The notes under the pieces are model-generated. The model was not told the DNA's origin. It made no database searches and saw nothing but the letters and a program-made list of their open reading frames with translations. A stretch of DNA of 64,000 nucleotides from Lysinibacillus agricola (GTDB lineage: Bacteria; Bacillota; Bacilli; Bacillales_A; Planococcaceae), in assembly GCF_016638705.1 (NCBI RefSeq), contig NZ_CP067341.1, forward strand, positions 2,049,501 through 2,113,500, written 5' to 3'. Positions 16,006 through 25,062 of this stretch are shown in pieces. Numbering within the stretch: the first letter of the stretch is position 1; each line of letters opens with the position of its first letter. Position numbers and translations under genes: made by a program.

Positions 16006-16536
16006 ATGAGAAAAAGAGTGTATCGTTTTTTTCTAGATTATGAAGAAGAAGAAGCATGGGTTAATGACATGGCGGAACAAGGTTGGCATTTAAAAGGAAC
16101 AATTTTAGGCTACTTTGTTTTTGAAAAAGGGGAACCTGGACAATACATTTATCGCAATGAACTAGTCAATGGTAAAAGCCAGGACTACTATAATTTTTTA
16201 GAGTCAATGAATATTGAATGTGTTTCAAAATTTGGGGTTTGGGCTTATTACCGAAAAAAGAAATCAGAAGGGCCATTTGAATTATTTTCAGATAGTTCTT
16301 CGAAAATAAAATATTTAAAATCAATGAATCGTCTTTTTATATCAGTAACATTTCTAAATCTTTTTATAGGGTTTATCAATCTTTATATTGGTCTTGGCGA
16401 ATCAACAGAAAAATTCTTAAACACTGGAGTATCGCTCATAAATTTTGTAGTCGCTATGATTATGTGTATACCGATTTTAAAAGTTGTAAAACGTAAAAAA
16501 GGACTGCAACGAGAATTACATATATTTGAAGGGTAA
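16006..16536 (+). CDS. DUF2812 domain membrane protein
   Basis: The 176-residue protein has an N-terminal DUF2812 domain (VYRFFLDYEEEEAWVNDMA, EQGWHLKG, GEPGQYIYRNEL) and two hydrophobic segments near residues 105-130 and 138-160. DUF2812 proteins usually accompany PadR regulators and are thought to be membrane-associated partners. No activity is known. The ATG follows GGAGGTGAG. The ABC ATPase begins 12 bases after the stop. It has probably taken the place of the broken copy at 15572. Confidence 0.85.
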   Translation: MRKRVYRFFLDYEEEEAWVNDMAEQGWHLKGTILGYFVFEKGEPGQYIYRNELVNGKSQDYYNFLESMNIECVSKFGVWAYYRKKKSEGPFELFSDSSSKIKYLKSMNRLFISVTFLNLFIGFINLYIGLGESTEKFLNTGVSLINFVVAMIMCIPILKVVKRKKGLQRELHIFEG

Positions 16537-16548
16537 GGAGGAAAAAAG

Positions 16549-17454
16549 ATGACATTACAATTAGAGAGTGTTACAAAGAAATACAAAGACTTCGCAGCGG
16601 TCGATAATCTGAATTTTACCATTAAAAAAGGGGAGATTTTTGGGCTGATTGGACAAAATGGAGCTGGCAAAACAACAACGTTCCGTATGATATTAGATTT
16701 GCAGGAAACGACAGCCGGTACAATTACATGGGACGGCAAGCCGGTTAATGCTATAAACCGTGATGTACTCGGTTATTTACCGGAGGAACGAGGCATTTTT
16801 CCAACGATGAAGGTAGAGGATCAACTTTACTTTTTTGGCGAGCTACGTGGAATGGAAAAGTCGGAGCTAAAGAAGGACATTGACTTTTGGATTAGCCGAT
16901 TTGACCTAGAAGAAAAAAGGAAAGATAAGGCTGAAACTTTGTCAAAAGGGAATCAGCAAAAAGTACAACTGATAGCCAGCTTTATCCATAAGCCGCAGTT
17001 CTTAATATTAGATGAACCATTCAGTGGACTTGATCCCGTGAATAAAGATTTACTTCAGGATGCCATATTGCTTTTAAAAGAACAAGGCACGACGATTTTG
17101 TTCTCTAGTCACCAAATGGACAATGTGGAGGAGCTATGCGATCATCTTTGTCTATTAAAACGTGGAGTCTCCTTATTTTCAGGTAGTCTATTAGATTTAA
17201 AGAAACAATACGGAAAAACGAGATTGGCAGTACGTACAGAGTGGTCGACAACTCAATTGTTGGCACTAGAAGGTGTCAAAGATGTTCGAGTAGAGAAAGA
17301 GCAAACGGTGCTCACTCTGGAGGATGAGAGCTTTGCACAAAGTATTTTCGAGCAGCTTTCAAATGGCAAATATATTGAAAAGTTTAGTTTAGATTACTTA
17401 TCGTTAGATGAGATCTTTAAGGATAAGGTAGGTGGCAACATTGTCGAAGTTTAA
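16549..17454 (+). CDS. ABC transporter ATP-binding protein (YhaQ/NatA-like)
   Basis: The 301-residue ATPase has a Walker A GQNGAGKTTT, the signature LSKGNQQKVQ, a Walker B FLILDEPFSGLD and the switch histidine in SSHQM, followed by a C-terminal extension of about 80 residues typical of NatA/YhaQ-type exporters. It energises the ABC-2 permease encoded next, whose start overlaps it by 23 bases. The pair resembles YhaQ-YhaP of Bacillus. The exported substrate is unknown. The ATG follows AAGGAGG. Confidence 0.93.
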   Translation: MTLQLESVTKKYKDFAAVDNLNFTIKKGEIFGLIGQNGAGKTTTFRMILDLQETTAGTITWDGKPVNAINRDVLGYLPEERGIFPTMKVEDQLYFFGELRGMEKSELKKDIDFWISRFDLEEKRKDKAETLSKGNQQKVQLIASFIHKPQFLILDEPFSGLDPVNKDLLQDAILLLKEQGTTILFSSHQMDNVEELCDHLCLLKRGVSLFSGSLLDLKKQYGKTRLAVRTEWSTTQLLALEGVKDVRVEKEQTVLTLEDESFAQSIFEQLSNGKYIEKFSLDYLSLDEIFKDKVGGNIVEV

Positions 17455-18682
17455 TTTATTAATGAAACAACTTTACAAATCAAAATTGAAATCAAAATCA
17501 TTTGTTTTAATGACATGTATTTATATACTTGGGATGTCTGTCGCAATTTTCTGGTCGGACATTAAAGAGCTTTTTACAGGCAATGATCAAGCGCAACAAA
17601 TTGCAATAGTCAATGAAACAACAGCCGATTTAAGCGGGATCTTTGTATCCAATGGCGATATGGAATTTATACAAAATGAATCCAATATATCGGTGCTAGA
17701 GGAAAAAGTCAAAGATGAAAAGCTAGATGCAATTATTAAAATAACAGATCAAAATGATCAGCTACATGCTGAAATTGCCACTTTCACTCCGCTGAAATTA
17801 AACGATCAAGCTTCGATATCTTCGTTACTGCAATATGCTGGTCAAAACTATACTGTACAACAGTTATCACTTACACCAGACCAAGCAGCTCAAATTGTGG
17901 ATGCAAAAACGATTATCTCTAATAAAAACTTAAATGAAGAGTCTGCAGGCGGTAAAAGTGAAGAAGAAAAGCAATCAGGACTATGGGTATCCTATGCAGT
18001 TGGTATTTTAATCTATTTCTTTATTTCTACATTCCTATCCATGATCACAACAGAAATTGCTTCAGAAAAAGGTTCACGTGCAATGGAGATGCTACTAGTA
18101 AGTGTAAAGCCAGCTACCCATTTTAAAGCTAAAATTGCCGGTGTACTATTACTGGCATTAACACAGATGGGTATTATTACAGTTGTTTTCCTTATCTATG
18201 CGAAATTTGTGAAGAACGGCGTTATTTGGGATGCGGCAGCTAGCATTGTTAAAGAATTGTCGTTGGGTTACGTAATATATGCAATTCTATTCCTACTATT
18301 AACAATTATTCTTTATTTAATTGTTGGGGCTTTATTCGGTTCATTAGTGTCTAAAGTAGAGGAAGCAGGTCAAGTATTAATGCCTGCGATGATGATTACA
18401 TTAATTGGCTTCTATGTTATGATATCAGGAATTGGCAATCCAGATACGATTGTCATTAAGATATTCTCTTATATTCCATTTACGTCTGGAATGGTCATGC
18501 CGATGCGTATCGGAGCTACTGATATAGGAGTAATGGTACCACTTCTATCGTTAGGTATTTTAATTGCGACGATAATTGTGGCTTATTTATTCAGCATATC
18601 ATTCTACAAACGCAGTGTACTAACTTATAGTACAGGTGGCGTTATTCAAAAAATTAAAACCGTGTTAAAGGTGACAACATGA
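17432..18682 (+). CDS. ABC-2 permease (YhaP/NatB-like)
   Basis: The 416-residue protein has one N-terminal membrane span (residues about 22-45), a large extracytoplasmic domain (50-180) and a C-terminal bundle of about five or six spans that includes MITTEIASEKGSRAMEMLLVS, the ABC-2 signature of the NatB/YhaP group. It partners the ATPase at 16549. Two starts are possible: GTG at 17432 or TTG at 17441. The latter has AGGTGG 5 bases upstream. Translation is likely coupled to the ATPase through the overlap. A terminator follows. Confidence 0.9.
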   Translation: MATLSKFNLLMKQLYKSKLKSKSFVLMTCIYILGMSVAIFWSDIKELFTGNDQAQQIAIVNETTADLSGIFVSNGDMEFIQNESNISVLEEKVKDEKLDAIIKITDQNDQLHAEIATFTPLKLNDQASISSLLQYAGQNYTVQQLSLTPDQAAQIVDAKTIISNKNLNEESAGGKSEEEKQSGLWVSYAVGILIYFFISTFLSMITTEIASEKGSRAMEMLLVSVKPATHFKAKIAGVLLLALTQMGIITVVFLIYAKFVKNGVIWDAAASIVKELSLGYVIYAILFLLLTIILYLIVGALFGSLVSKVEEAGQVLMPAMMITLIGFYVMISGIGNPDTIVIKIFSYIPFTSGMVMPMRIGATDIGVMVPLLSLGILIATIIVAYLFSISFYKRSVLTYSTGGVIQKIKTVLKVTT

Positions 18683-18756
18683 TGAGGAAAGCAGCTACAT
18701 TCTAAGAAGAAAAGGAACGTCCATTTTTAAAGAAATAACATATATATGAACAGCAC

Positions 18757-18803
18757 ACCGAATAGTGGACACTTACAAAAAAAGTGCCCTATTCGGTTTT
18801 TTT
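18757..18803 (+). terminator. Rho-independent terminator
   Basis: ACCGAATAG/CTATTCGGT with an inner CACTT/AAGTG stem and seven T residues, about 75 bases after the permease gene. Confidence 0.88.
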
Positions 18804-18894
18804 ATAATATCAGTGAATGATATAAGGATGGTCCGTTAATTGAGTGCAAATAATTTGAAAAAAACCGTGATTATCGAGGAAGGTTTTGCATGAA

Positions 18895-20205
18895 TTAAGA
18901 TTCGGAAAGTTTTTTCTGGATTTCCAGACGGTAGTCTTTACTTCTTAATAATTTGGATTCGAATGAATTCATATTTTTTCTGATTAGTAGTCCCTGCCAG
19001 AAGTTCAAGTCATCTGTTAAAATTACCATTTCGATTTTATTGCCATGATGATCTTCTGCATATATTGCGTCGTTAAGCACAAATGCAGTCGAACCACCTT
19101 TTGCTCCTAGATGGACAAAACGTTCATGATTCTGCTCGTTATATTGCATCGGCCACTCTAGTAAATCTCTTATAGTAACAGCAGCTCCCTCTGGAAGTTC
19201 GTCATTCGAAATGACCGCTAACAACTTCCCATAGTCATTTGCTGAAGCACCTATTAAACGATCCGACCATACTTTTTGCAGATTCATAGGCATATCAAAT
19301 GATATATCCTCAGCTTTAATCGTTCCAACCTTCATTTGTTCACTTAAATCTTCTGCTTTAGAACGATATGTTGCTATCGGCATCTCTCTAAGCTTTTTGA
19401 TCAACTGTTTCTCACTCAACGTTTCGTTCTCTATGTGTTCAGGGATTAACAGTGCACTAACAATTGGATAGACCTCCTCATGCTTTGTCAGTTTTAGAGA
19501 TTTTGCTCTCTCATTAATGTTAGTTATGCCTAGTAAATCAATGAGAAAATCTGTATTGGCATTAGAGCTGTAGGTAATCATTCCTTTTGCAACATCATGC
19601 AATGTTACTTCATTGTTTTTAATTTTACCTTCACTACTCATTGTTTTTAGCCAATCTTCATGTGCGTTACCGTCTGTGTTTTTTATGTAATAACGTTTTA
19701 AAACGTCTAACGACACAGGGCTGTCTTTAGTTATTATACCTGCATTAATTTGCATCGCGTATTCGACAGCAATTAGCATTTTTACTGTGCTTGCTAGTGG
19801 TCTGACTATATCTGATTGATAACTGATTAATTCCTCACCATTTTCCGCGACATAAAGAGAAGTGGTTTGTGGGTAGTCCTTCAAATGGTTCAGAACATAA
19901 TCAGGATTATCCCTGAAAAAGAAGTAGCTCGCAATCCCAACAACGAGAATAAATGATCCATAAATTATTATTCGTTTTTTCGTATATGTTTTTTTATCGA
20001 AGACTATCATTGCAACAAAGCCCGCAATCAATGCAAATAAATAATTAACATTAAAAAATAGCACAGCAACGATGATTCCTAGTACAATCAATCCAGTTAC
20101 GATTGTCTTTCTAATTTCCTCCTTTGTCCTGTTCTCTTTTTTGAGTAAAGACAAGAGTGAAAACATCACGATTCCTAGTAGCCCAATCCACGCCCAAATA
20201 TTCAT
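18895..20205 (-). CDS. Membrane-anchored serine hydrolase, class A beta-lactamase fold
   Basis: The 436-residue protein has four hydrophobic segments in residues 1-97, then an outer domain with the penicillin-recognising enzyme motifs: SxxK at 139-142 (STVK), SxN at 213-215 (SSN) and KGG at 369-371 where KTG is usual. The order and spacing fit the class A beta-lactamase-like group (Beta-lactamase2). It could be a peptidase, esterase or penicillin-binding relative. Resistance cannot be inferred. The multi-span N-terminus is longer than in ordinary secreted lactamases. No operon partner is seen. Confidence 0.82.
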   Translation of the reverse strand: MNIWAWIGLLGIVMFSLLSLLKKENRTKEEIRKTIVTGLIVLGIIVAVLFFNVNYLFALIAGFVAMIVFDKKTYTKKRIIIYGSFILVVGIASYFFFRDNPDYVLNHLKDYPQTTSLYVAENGEELISYQSDIVRPLASTVKMLIAVEYAMQINAGIITKDSPVSLDVLKRYYIKNTDGNAHEDWLKTMSSEGKIKNNEVTLHDVAKGMITYSSNANTDFLIDLLGITNINERAKSLKLTKHEEVYPIVSALLIPEHIENETLSEKQLIKKLREMPIATYRSKAEDLSEQMKVGTIKAEDISFDMPMNLQKVWSDRLIGASANDYGKLLAVISNDELPEGAAVTIRDLLEWPMQYNEQNHERFVHLGAKGGSTAFVLNDAIYAEDHHGNKIEMVILTDDLNFWQGLLIRKNMNSFESKLLRSKDYRLEIQKKLSES

Positions 20206-20741
20206 CCAGCAACTTCCTTTCTGGTAAGTTCTATTTTTATCATTCTCTATGTAAAAGTCGTTTTGAATACCTCCACTTAATACCCTTAAATGAGTAATAG
20301 TAAACGTTGGGGTAAAACCAGATTTTTAATTTGTATGTATCATAATTTAAGTATTTATGAGGTTACTTGATAAAAGCCTACACATCCACACTCATGAAAT
20401 AAATACTCGCTAGTTTTTGTTGAATTTTGATAAACATAATTTGGTTGCTTTCTTAGTTTAAGCATGCCAATATTAGAAAGTAATGTAAAGTATTTCACGG
20501 AATCATTCGAATTTCCTATTAAAACAAGCTATAATTTTTTTAGGAGTGATGCCACTATGTTATCTAAATTAGAAGGTTGAAACTTTCCTAAAACACAGTC
20601 AAATAAACTTTTTGCAACGTCTATAGAGAAGGAACAGTATTTTCAAAAGCTTGAATATCAAGTTTTTTGTTGATGTAGCTAACTCAGCACATTATAGCTT
20701 TCAACTAGAGCATCATCAGAGTTCTTACTATATTAAGATGC
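20206..20741. other. Gene-free stretch
   Basis: No convincing gene is present. A short ATG frame at about 20557 (MLSKLEG, then stop) with a GAGTG site, followed by fragments in other frames (NFPKTQSNKLF, SIEKEQYF), suggests a decayed gene, but I cannot name it. The MITE-like copy 2 begins at 20742. Confidence 0.4.
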
Positions 20742-20935
20742 GTGTTGATTAGGAAAATAAAGGTTTACTATTGACTGACAAAAGAAATTTTTTGTTAATA
20801 TTTTGCTAGTGTATGCCTATTTTTAATTGATTGTAGCGAAGGGCCACTCGATTCCCGCGGGACAGCGAGACAGACGAAACCCTGCACGCCATCTTCTAAA
20901 TGAATTTTGGTGGATAAAAATGGTTAAACAATACA
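20742..20935. mobile_element. MITE-like element, copy 2
   Basis: It starts GTGTTGATTAGGAAAA and ends GGTTAAACAATACAC. It shares ends, length, the GATTGTAGCG segment, the CGATTCCCGCGGGA palindrome centre and GGTGGATAAAAATGG with the copy at 9175-9364. The right terminal repeat has two or three changes and the internal palindrome has decayed, so this is an older copy. Confidence 0.7.
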
Positions 20936-21043
20936 CATAATATATGGTGGACTCTTATTTAGTAAGGCTTGACTAAAATGAAACTTTTTCAGCTTGAAAT
21001 CGTATGTAAATAAAAGAGATAAATCGCAGGGGGTATAACTTTT

Positions 21044-22216
21044 ATGTCTGAATTCGACAACGACCTATTAAAATCAAAGGATCCATTCGCATCAGAAAAT
21101 CCATTATTACAGCCTAATCCATTATTACAGGTGGAGCAAGAGCCAAAAAAACCAGTACTTGTTTCTGAGCAAGAGCTATCACAAATTGCTCAAAATCAAC
21201 TTGCTTTAAAGCAAGATCCTGAGGTTCATACATTAGCACAAAAAATTGATGTGAAAGACCAAATTGCTATGCTGGAGCTTGGAAAAGAAACTGCGAATGG
21301 TATTTCTACCTTTTCAGATAAAATGCTAGCAACGATGAAAACAAGTAAGCTTGAGGAATCAAGTGTATTATTAAATAATTTAAATAGAATTATGGATAAA
21401 TTTGATCCTCAAGATTTTGCGGAGGACAAAAAAGGTGGCTTCCTTACGAAGTTGTTCAGTAAAGGAAAGGAACAATTAGAAAAGTTTCTATCCAAATATG
21501 ACAGCATGAATAAAGAAGTGGATGTCATTTTCCATGAGGTTCAAAAATACGAAGGTGAAATGAAACGTAATACAGTTGATCTAGAAAACTTATATGATCA
21601 AAACTTAAACTATTTCCAAACGTTAAGTCAATTTATAGCGGCAATTGAAGTGAAAACGGATGAAGTACGTTCATCATTACCAGCACTTGAGCAAAAAGCA
21701 CAAACAGGCGATCAATTAGCAGCGATGGAATATGAAACAATGGTACGTGCCGTTGATTTACTAGAACAACGTCGTTATGATTTAGAAATGGCGCAACAAG
21801 TGTCATTCCAATCTGCTCCACAAATTCGGTTAATGCAGCAAGGTAATAACCACTTAATTGCTAAAATTAACTCTGCATTTGTGACGACAATTCCTATATT
21901 CAAGCAAGGGCTTATTCATGCGGTGACGTTAAAGCGCCAAAAGCTTATTTCTGATTCAATGAGTGAATTAGACCGTCGTACAAATGAAATGCTTGTCAAA
22001 AATGCAGAAAATATTAGTAAAAATAGCGTTAATATCGCGCGTGCAGCTGGTAGCCCAAGCATTAAAATCGAAACAATTGAAACGACATGGCAAACAATTA
22101 TGTCTGGTATTCAAGAAACGAAGCAAATTCAAGCAGAAACAGCTAAAAATCGTGAGGACGGCCGTAAACGTATTGAACGTCTGCAGCTTGAGTACGAAAA
22201 ACTGAAAAAAATGTAA
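21044..22216 (+). CDS. TelA family toxic-anion resistance protein
   Basis: The 390-residue cytosolic protein is mostly alpha-helical. It has the TelA family layout: a proline-rich N-terminus (residues 1-45), GFLTKLFSKGKEQLEKFLSKYDS near 130-150, and QVSFQSAPQIRLMQQGN and TTWQTIMSGIQETKQIQ in the C-terminal half. TelA/KlaA/YceH proteins are linked to tellurite and cell-envelope stress, but the mechanism is unresolved. In Bacillus the homologue YceH lies beside tellurium-resistance genes. No such genes are adjacent here. The ATG follows AGGGGG. A terminator follows the stop. Confidence 0.92.
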   Translation: MSEFDNDLLKSKDPFASENPLLQPNPLLQVEQEPKKPVLVSEQELSQIAQNQLALKQDPEVHTLAQKIDVKDQIAMLELGKETANGISTFSDKMLATMKTSKLEESSVLLNNLNRIMDKFDPQDFAEDKKGGFLTKLFSKGKEQLEKFLSKYDSMNKEVDVIFHEVQKYEGEMKRNTVDLENLYDQNLNYFQTLSQFIAAIEVKTDEVRSSLPALEQKAQTGDQLAAMEYETMVRAVDLLEQRRYDLEMAQQVSFQSAPQIRLMQQGNNHLIAKINSAFVTTIPIFKQGLIHAVTLKRQKLISDSMSELDRRTNEMLVKNAENISKNSVNIARAAGSPSIKIETIETTWQTIMSGIQETKQIQAETAKNREDGRKRIERLQLEYEKLKKM

Positions 22217-22221
22217 TCGTG

Positions 22222-22260
22222 AATCTTCTTGCAAACTTACCTTGCAAGAAGATTTTTTTT
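22222..22260 (+). terminator. Rho-independent terminator
   Basis: AATCTTCTTGCAA/TTGCAAGAAGATT with a 7-base loop and eight T residues, directly after telA. The T-run leads into the next promoter. Confidence 0.92.
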
Positions 22261-22310
22261 GACAAATCAGAAATTCCTCATTATGATAAGGTAAATGAGA
22301 ATGATTATCA
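22259..22310 (+). promoter_or_regulatory. Strong promoter with overlapping Fur box
   Basis: TTGACA at 22259, a 17-base spacer and TATGAT at 22282 form a near-consensus sigma-A promoter. TGAGAATGATTATCA at 22296-22310 matches the 7-1-7 Fur consensus at 14 of 15 positions and sits on the expected transcription start. Iron-dependent repression is the natural reading. Confidence 0.75.
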
Positions 22311-22331
22311 AAGAAAAAAGGAAGCGGAAAG

Positions 22332-22391
22332 ATGCTAAACAATGCAATTCGATTACATAAAATAATCAATCATGGAGTAAATAAAAGATGA
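22332..22391 (+). CDS. Possible 19-residue leader peptide
   Basis: An ATG after GGAAGCGGAAAG opens a 19-codon frame (MLNNAIRLHKIINHGVNKR) whose stop overlaps the next ATG as ATGA. The layout suggests translational coupling to the gene at 22388. It is too short to judge by composition. Confidence 0.4.
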   Translation: MLNNAIRLHKIINHGVNKR

Positions 22392-22924
22392 TAAGCAAAA
22401 TGAATCCAACGTCATTATCCTGTGAGTCTTTAAAGGATGGAGCACTTGCGATTAATACGACAGAAAACTTAATGCTTGTGTTAAAAAGTCGCTACCATGC
22501 ATTAACGCATATAGAAGAGCTGTACAATGCCATACATATAGATTTAGATGAAAAGCACACAGTTTTAGAGCAAGAGAGGAAAATTTTAAAGAAACAAAAT
22601 TTAAAGCTTGTGGAAGACATGCAAAAAATAAAGCAGCAATGCACTGTCTTACAAAAAAAACTAACGGAATATAATTGTGTCGTAGATGAGCTCAAGGAGA
22701 TTCGCCGACAAAATACAGAGCTATTAATTGAATTAAGTAAATATACTTCTCTGTCAAAGGAATCCCTGTCAGGTCCTTTAAAATCTATGATTCGCGATAT
22801 GCGAAAGCAGGGTGTAGGTATTAAAGAAATTCACATTCGCATTAAACGTCAAATTAATCCTGATATTAGCTATAGTACGGTGCGCAAATATATTGCTGAG
22901 CTTGAATCTGAAATTAAAGAGTAA
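22388..22924 (+). CDS. Coiled-coil protein with C-terminal HTH-like segment, Fur-box controlled
   Basis: The 178-residue soluble protein is not recognised. Residues 45-120 are strongly helical with heptad character (ERKILKKQNLKLVEDMQKIK ...), a likely coiled coil. Residues 128-178 (LKSMIRDMRKQGVGIKEIHI, then SYSTVRKYIAELE) resemble the helix-turn-helix of resolvase- or TyrR-like DNA-binding domains. It may therefore be a DNA-binding dimer, which is an inference. The start overlaps a 19-codon leader frame. Expression should be iron-repressed from the Fur-box promoter at 22259-22310. Confidence 0.7.
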   Translation: MISKMNPTSLSCESLKDGALAINTTENLMLVLKSRYHALTHIEELYNAIHIDLDEKHTVLEQERKILKKQNLKLVEDMQKIKQQCTVLQKKLTEYNCVVDELKEIRRQNTELLIELSKYTSLSKESLSGPLKSMIRDMRKQGVGIKEIHIRIKRQINPDISYSTVRKYIAELESEIKE

Positions 22925-23056
22925 CATTATTAATGTCAACTTATTAAAACTTGGCATTTACAGTTACCATTCAAAGTCCTATAATAAGTCTATTCTTTAA
23001 ATGGTAATATTACGCAAAGTCGTATAGATTCATATGGAGTAGGAGAGTTAGAGGCA

Positions 23057-23962
23057 ATGTCAAATGAGAAAAAAGGGGTTTTGGCGGCTTTTTTAGCCTA
23101 TGCTTTGTGGGGTGCATTTCCGCTTTATTGGAAATTACTTGAGCATGTGCCGAGTATGGAAATTTTACTATCGCGCGTCATTTGGTCCTTTGTCTTTACA
23201 GTACTAGCAGTAATAGTATTTGGAATGCGTAAGGAACTTCTCGCAGACTTAAAATATTTGTGGTCACACCAAAAGCATTTTTGGCAGCTTGTTGGGGCTT
23301 CATTTGTTATTTCAATGAACTGGTTTTTATATATTTGGGCAGTTACGCATAACCACTTAATAGAAACGAGCTTAGGCTATTATATTAATCCTTTACTGTC
23401 AGTGATTTTTGGGGTTGTTTTCTTTAAAGAAGCACTTAGTCGTGCGCAATGGGCGGCTACCGGAATTGCCTTTATGGCTGTCATTATTTTAACGATTAAT
23501 TATGGGTCAATCCCATGGGTAGCACTTCTTATCGCTTTATCCTTCGCTATTTACGGTGTTCTGAAAAAGAAAATTAAGCTTGACGCGACAAGAGGTTTAG
23601 CTATTGAGACGTTATTTATACTACCGTTTGCATTAGGCTATTATGTTTACCTCTTTACAACGAATCAAGCCTCATTTTTACATGTGGATGTGAAGACAGA
23701 CATCCTCATGATTGTAAGTGGTATCGTGACAGCAATACCGTTAATTTTATTTGCGAAAGGTGCACAAAATATTCCACTCTATTTATTAGGCTTTATTCAA
23801 TACGTATCGCCAACGATTGTATTAGTTTTAGGGATCGTGCTTTATAAGGAACCGTTTAGTCAAATAGAGCTCTTGGCATTTAGCATTATTTGGGCAGCCT
23901 TACTACTGTTTTCAGGCTCGAAAATCATTGAAACGAGAAGGGCTCAGCATAAATCTGCATAA
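23057..23962 (+). CDS. rarD: EamA family transporter RarD
   Basis: The 301-residue protein has ten predicted spans and the RarD signature at the N-terminus (GVLAAFLAYALWGAFPLYWK, then LLSRVIWS) and in the middle (NWFLYIWAVTHNHLIETSLG, YINPLLSV). RarD proteins belong to the drug/metabolite transporter superfamily. The substrate is unproven despite the historic chloramphenicol name. The ATG at 23057 follows GGAGAG. It stands alone between the coiled-coil gene and a terminator at 24091. Confidence 0.93.
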   Translation: MSNEKKGVLAAFLAYALWGAFPLYWKLLEHVPSMEILLSRVIWSFVFTVLAVIVFGMRKELLADLKYLWSHQKHFWQLVGASFVISMNWFLYIWAVTHNHLIETSLGYYINPLLSVIFGVVFFKEALSRAQWAATGIAFMAVIILTINYGSIPWVALLIALSFAIYGVLKKKIKLDATRGLAIETLFILPFALGYYVYLFTTNQASFLHVDVKTDILMIVSGIVTAIPLILFAKGAQNIPLYLLGFIQYVSPTIVLVLGIVLYKEPFSQIELLAFSIIWAALLLFSGSKIIETRRAQHKSA

Positions 23963-24362
23963 AAAAGGACTTGTAGATATATTAATATAAGGTAAATAGT
24001 ATAATAAAATAAAACCAGACCTTATATTTAGAGTATTTGAGTTTGATTATATATAATCAAATTTTATAATCAAACTTTTATTTGTATTTAAAAATACATC
24101 CATTAAATCTTTATTGAGATAATGGATGTATTTTTTATTGTGGTCTTTTAATAAAGATTGATAATTTATAATTAAGTTCGATCATTTAGCAGTTTTCCAC
24201 AATCGGGCCAGATTGTTGAATAACAACTTTTATGGAATATTACCAAACGACGCTTTGCGAACTTAAAATATAAAGCATATAATTACATTTATTGTATTAT
24301 CCATTATGCATGTAGAATTCTACAACTTGCAAAATTCAGTACATAAAAAGGGAGAATGTAAC
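23963..24362. other. Gene-free stretch with a terminator
   Basis: It contains an AT-rich inverted repeat near 24045-24080 (GTTTGATTATA/TATAATCAAAC), a clear terminator at 24091-24137, and the promoter region of the next small gene. No ORF of interest was seen. Confidence 0.5.
24091..24137 (+). terminator. Rho-independent terminator
   Basis: AAAATACATCCATT/AATGGATGTATTTT with a 16-base loop and six T residues, downstream of rarD. Confidence 0.85.
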
Positions 24363-24662
24363 ATGATTGTTAAAGTAGGATTTGATTATGAAGATGATAT
24401 AGAGTATATGATTTGTCCTACAAAAGTAGGGAGAAATATTAATCGGTTACAAGAGGAATTTTGGGATTGGCTATTTGACAGAAAGAACCAACATCCTTAT
24501 TGGTTTGAATATAGAGAAGATGGAAATATTACTTATGGTGTTTCTTACCGTACAGATGCTTTTATTTATTGGTTGAACAAGGTGAAATTTAATAAAGGCA
24601 AGAATGTCGCGAGGTTAATAGATGTTCCAAAGACACCACCTAAAAAAACAATTAGGTTTTAA
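24363..24662 (+). CDS. Small hypothetical protein
   Basis: The 99-residue frame is read from MIVKVGFDYEDDIEYMICPT, with GGGAGAA before the ATG at 24363. An ATG 19 codons upstream has no ribosome site. It is hydrophilic and rich in aromatic residues (EEFWDWLFDRKNQHPYWFEY, then YRTDAFIYWLN), with no signal or membrane segment. I do not recognise the family. A strong terminator follows within 70 bases, which supports a real gene. Confidence 0.65.
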   Translation: MIVKVGFDYEDDIEYMICPTKVGRNINRLQEEFWDWLFDRKNQHPYWFEYREDGNITYGVSYRTDAFIYWLNKVKFNKGKNVARLIDVPKTPPKKTIRF

Positions 24663-24726
24663 TGGTTATAAATCATGGAGTTTCATTTAAAATAATGTTC
24701 CCGAATGAAAGTTAGGAAAGGGACCG

Positions 24727-24769
24727 AAATCCAAGAAATGCGGTTAAACCAACATTTCTTGGATTTTTC
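24727..24769 (+). terminator. Rho-independent terminator
   Basis: AAATCCAAGAAATG/CATTTCTTGGATTT with a 12-base loop and a T-run, after the small gene at 24363. The remainder up to 25062 holds only the upstream region of the XRE gene. Confidence 0.88.
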
Positions 24770-24952
24770 TTTGAACATTGCTTATACAATTTTTAATGCA
24801 ATAAACAGGGCTAGAATAGTACTTTTCAAGATTATGCAGAGTGTGTTATCTGAATAAAAACCTGTATATTTGGGTCTGTTGATGCGAATCTCAATTTCAT
24901 TACAGCTTCCATACAGTAGAATAGTTAGAAAAGCATAGTCAAGGGGCTTTTT

Positions 24953-24968
24953 GTATATTATAATATAT
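24953..24968. promoter_or_regulatory. Candidate operator of the XRE-cupin regulator, site 1
   Basis: GTATATTATAATATAT, 95 bases upstream of the regulator start, differs by one base from the perfect palindrome GTATATTATAATATAC at 25787-25802 upstream of the MFS gene. Confidence 0.55.
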
Positions 24969-25062
24969 AAATTGGTTTGTTTATTATTATTTTATCCACT
25001 ATAATATGAAAAAAATTAATTGACTTTATATTTTCTCATGATATTGCAAAGGGTGGCTTTAA

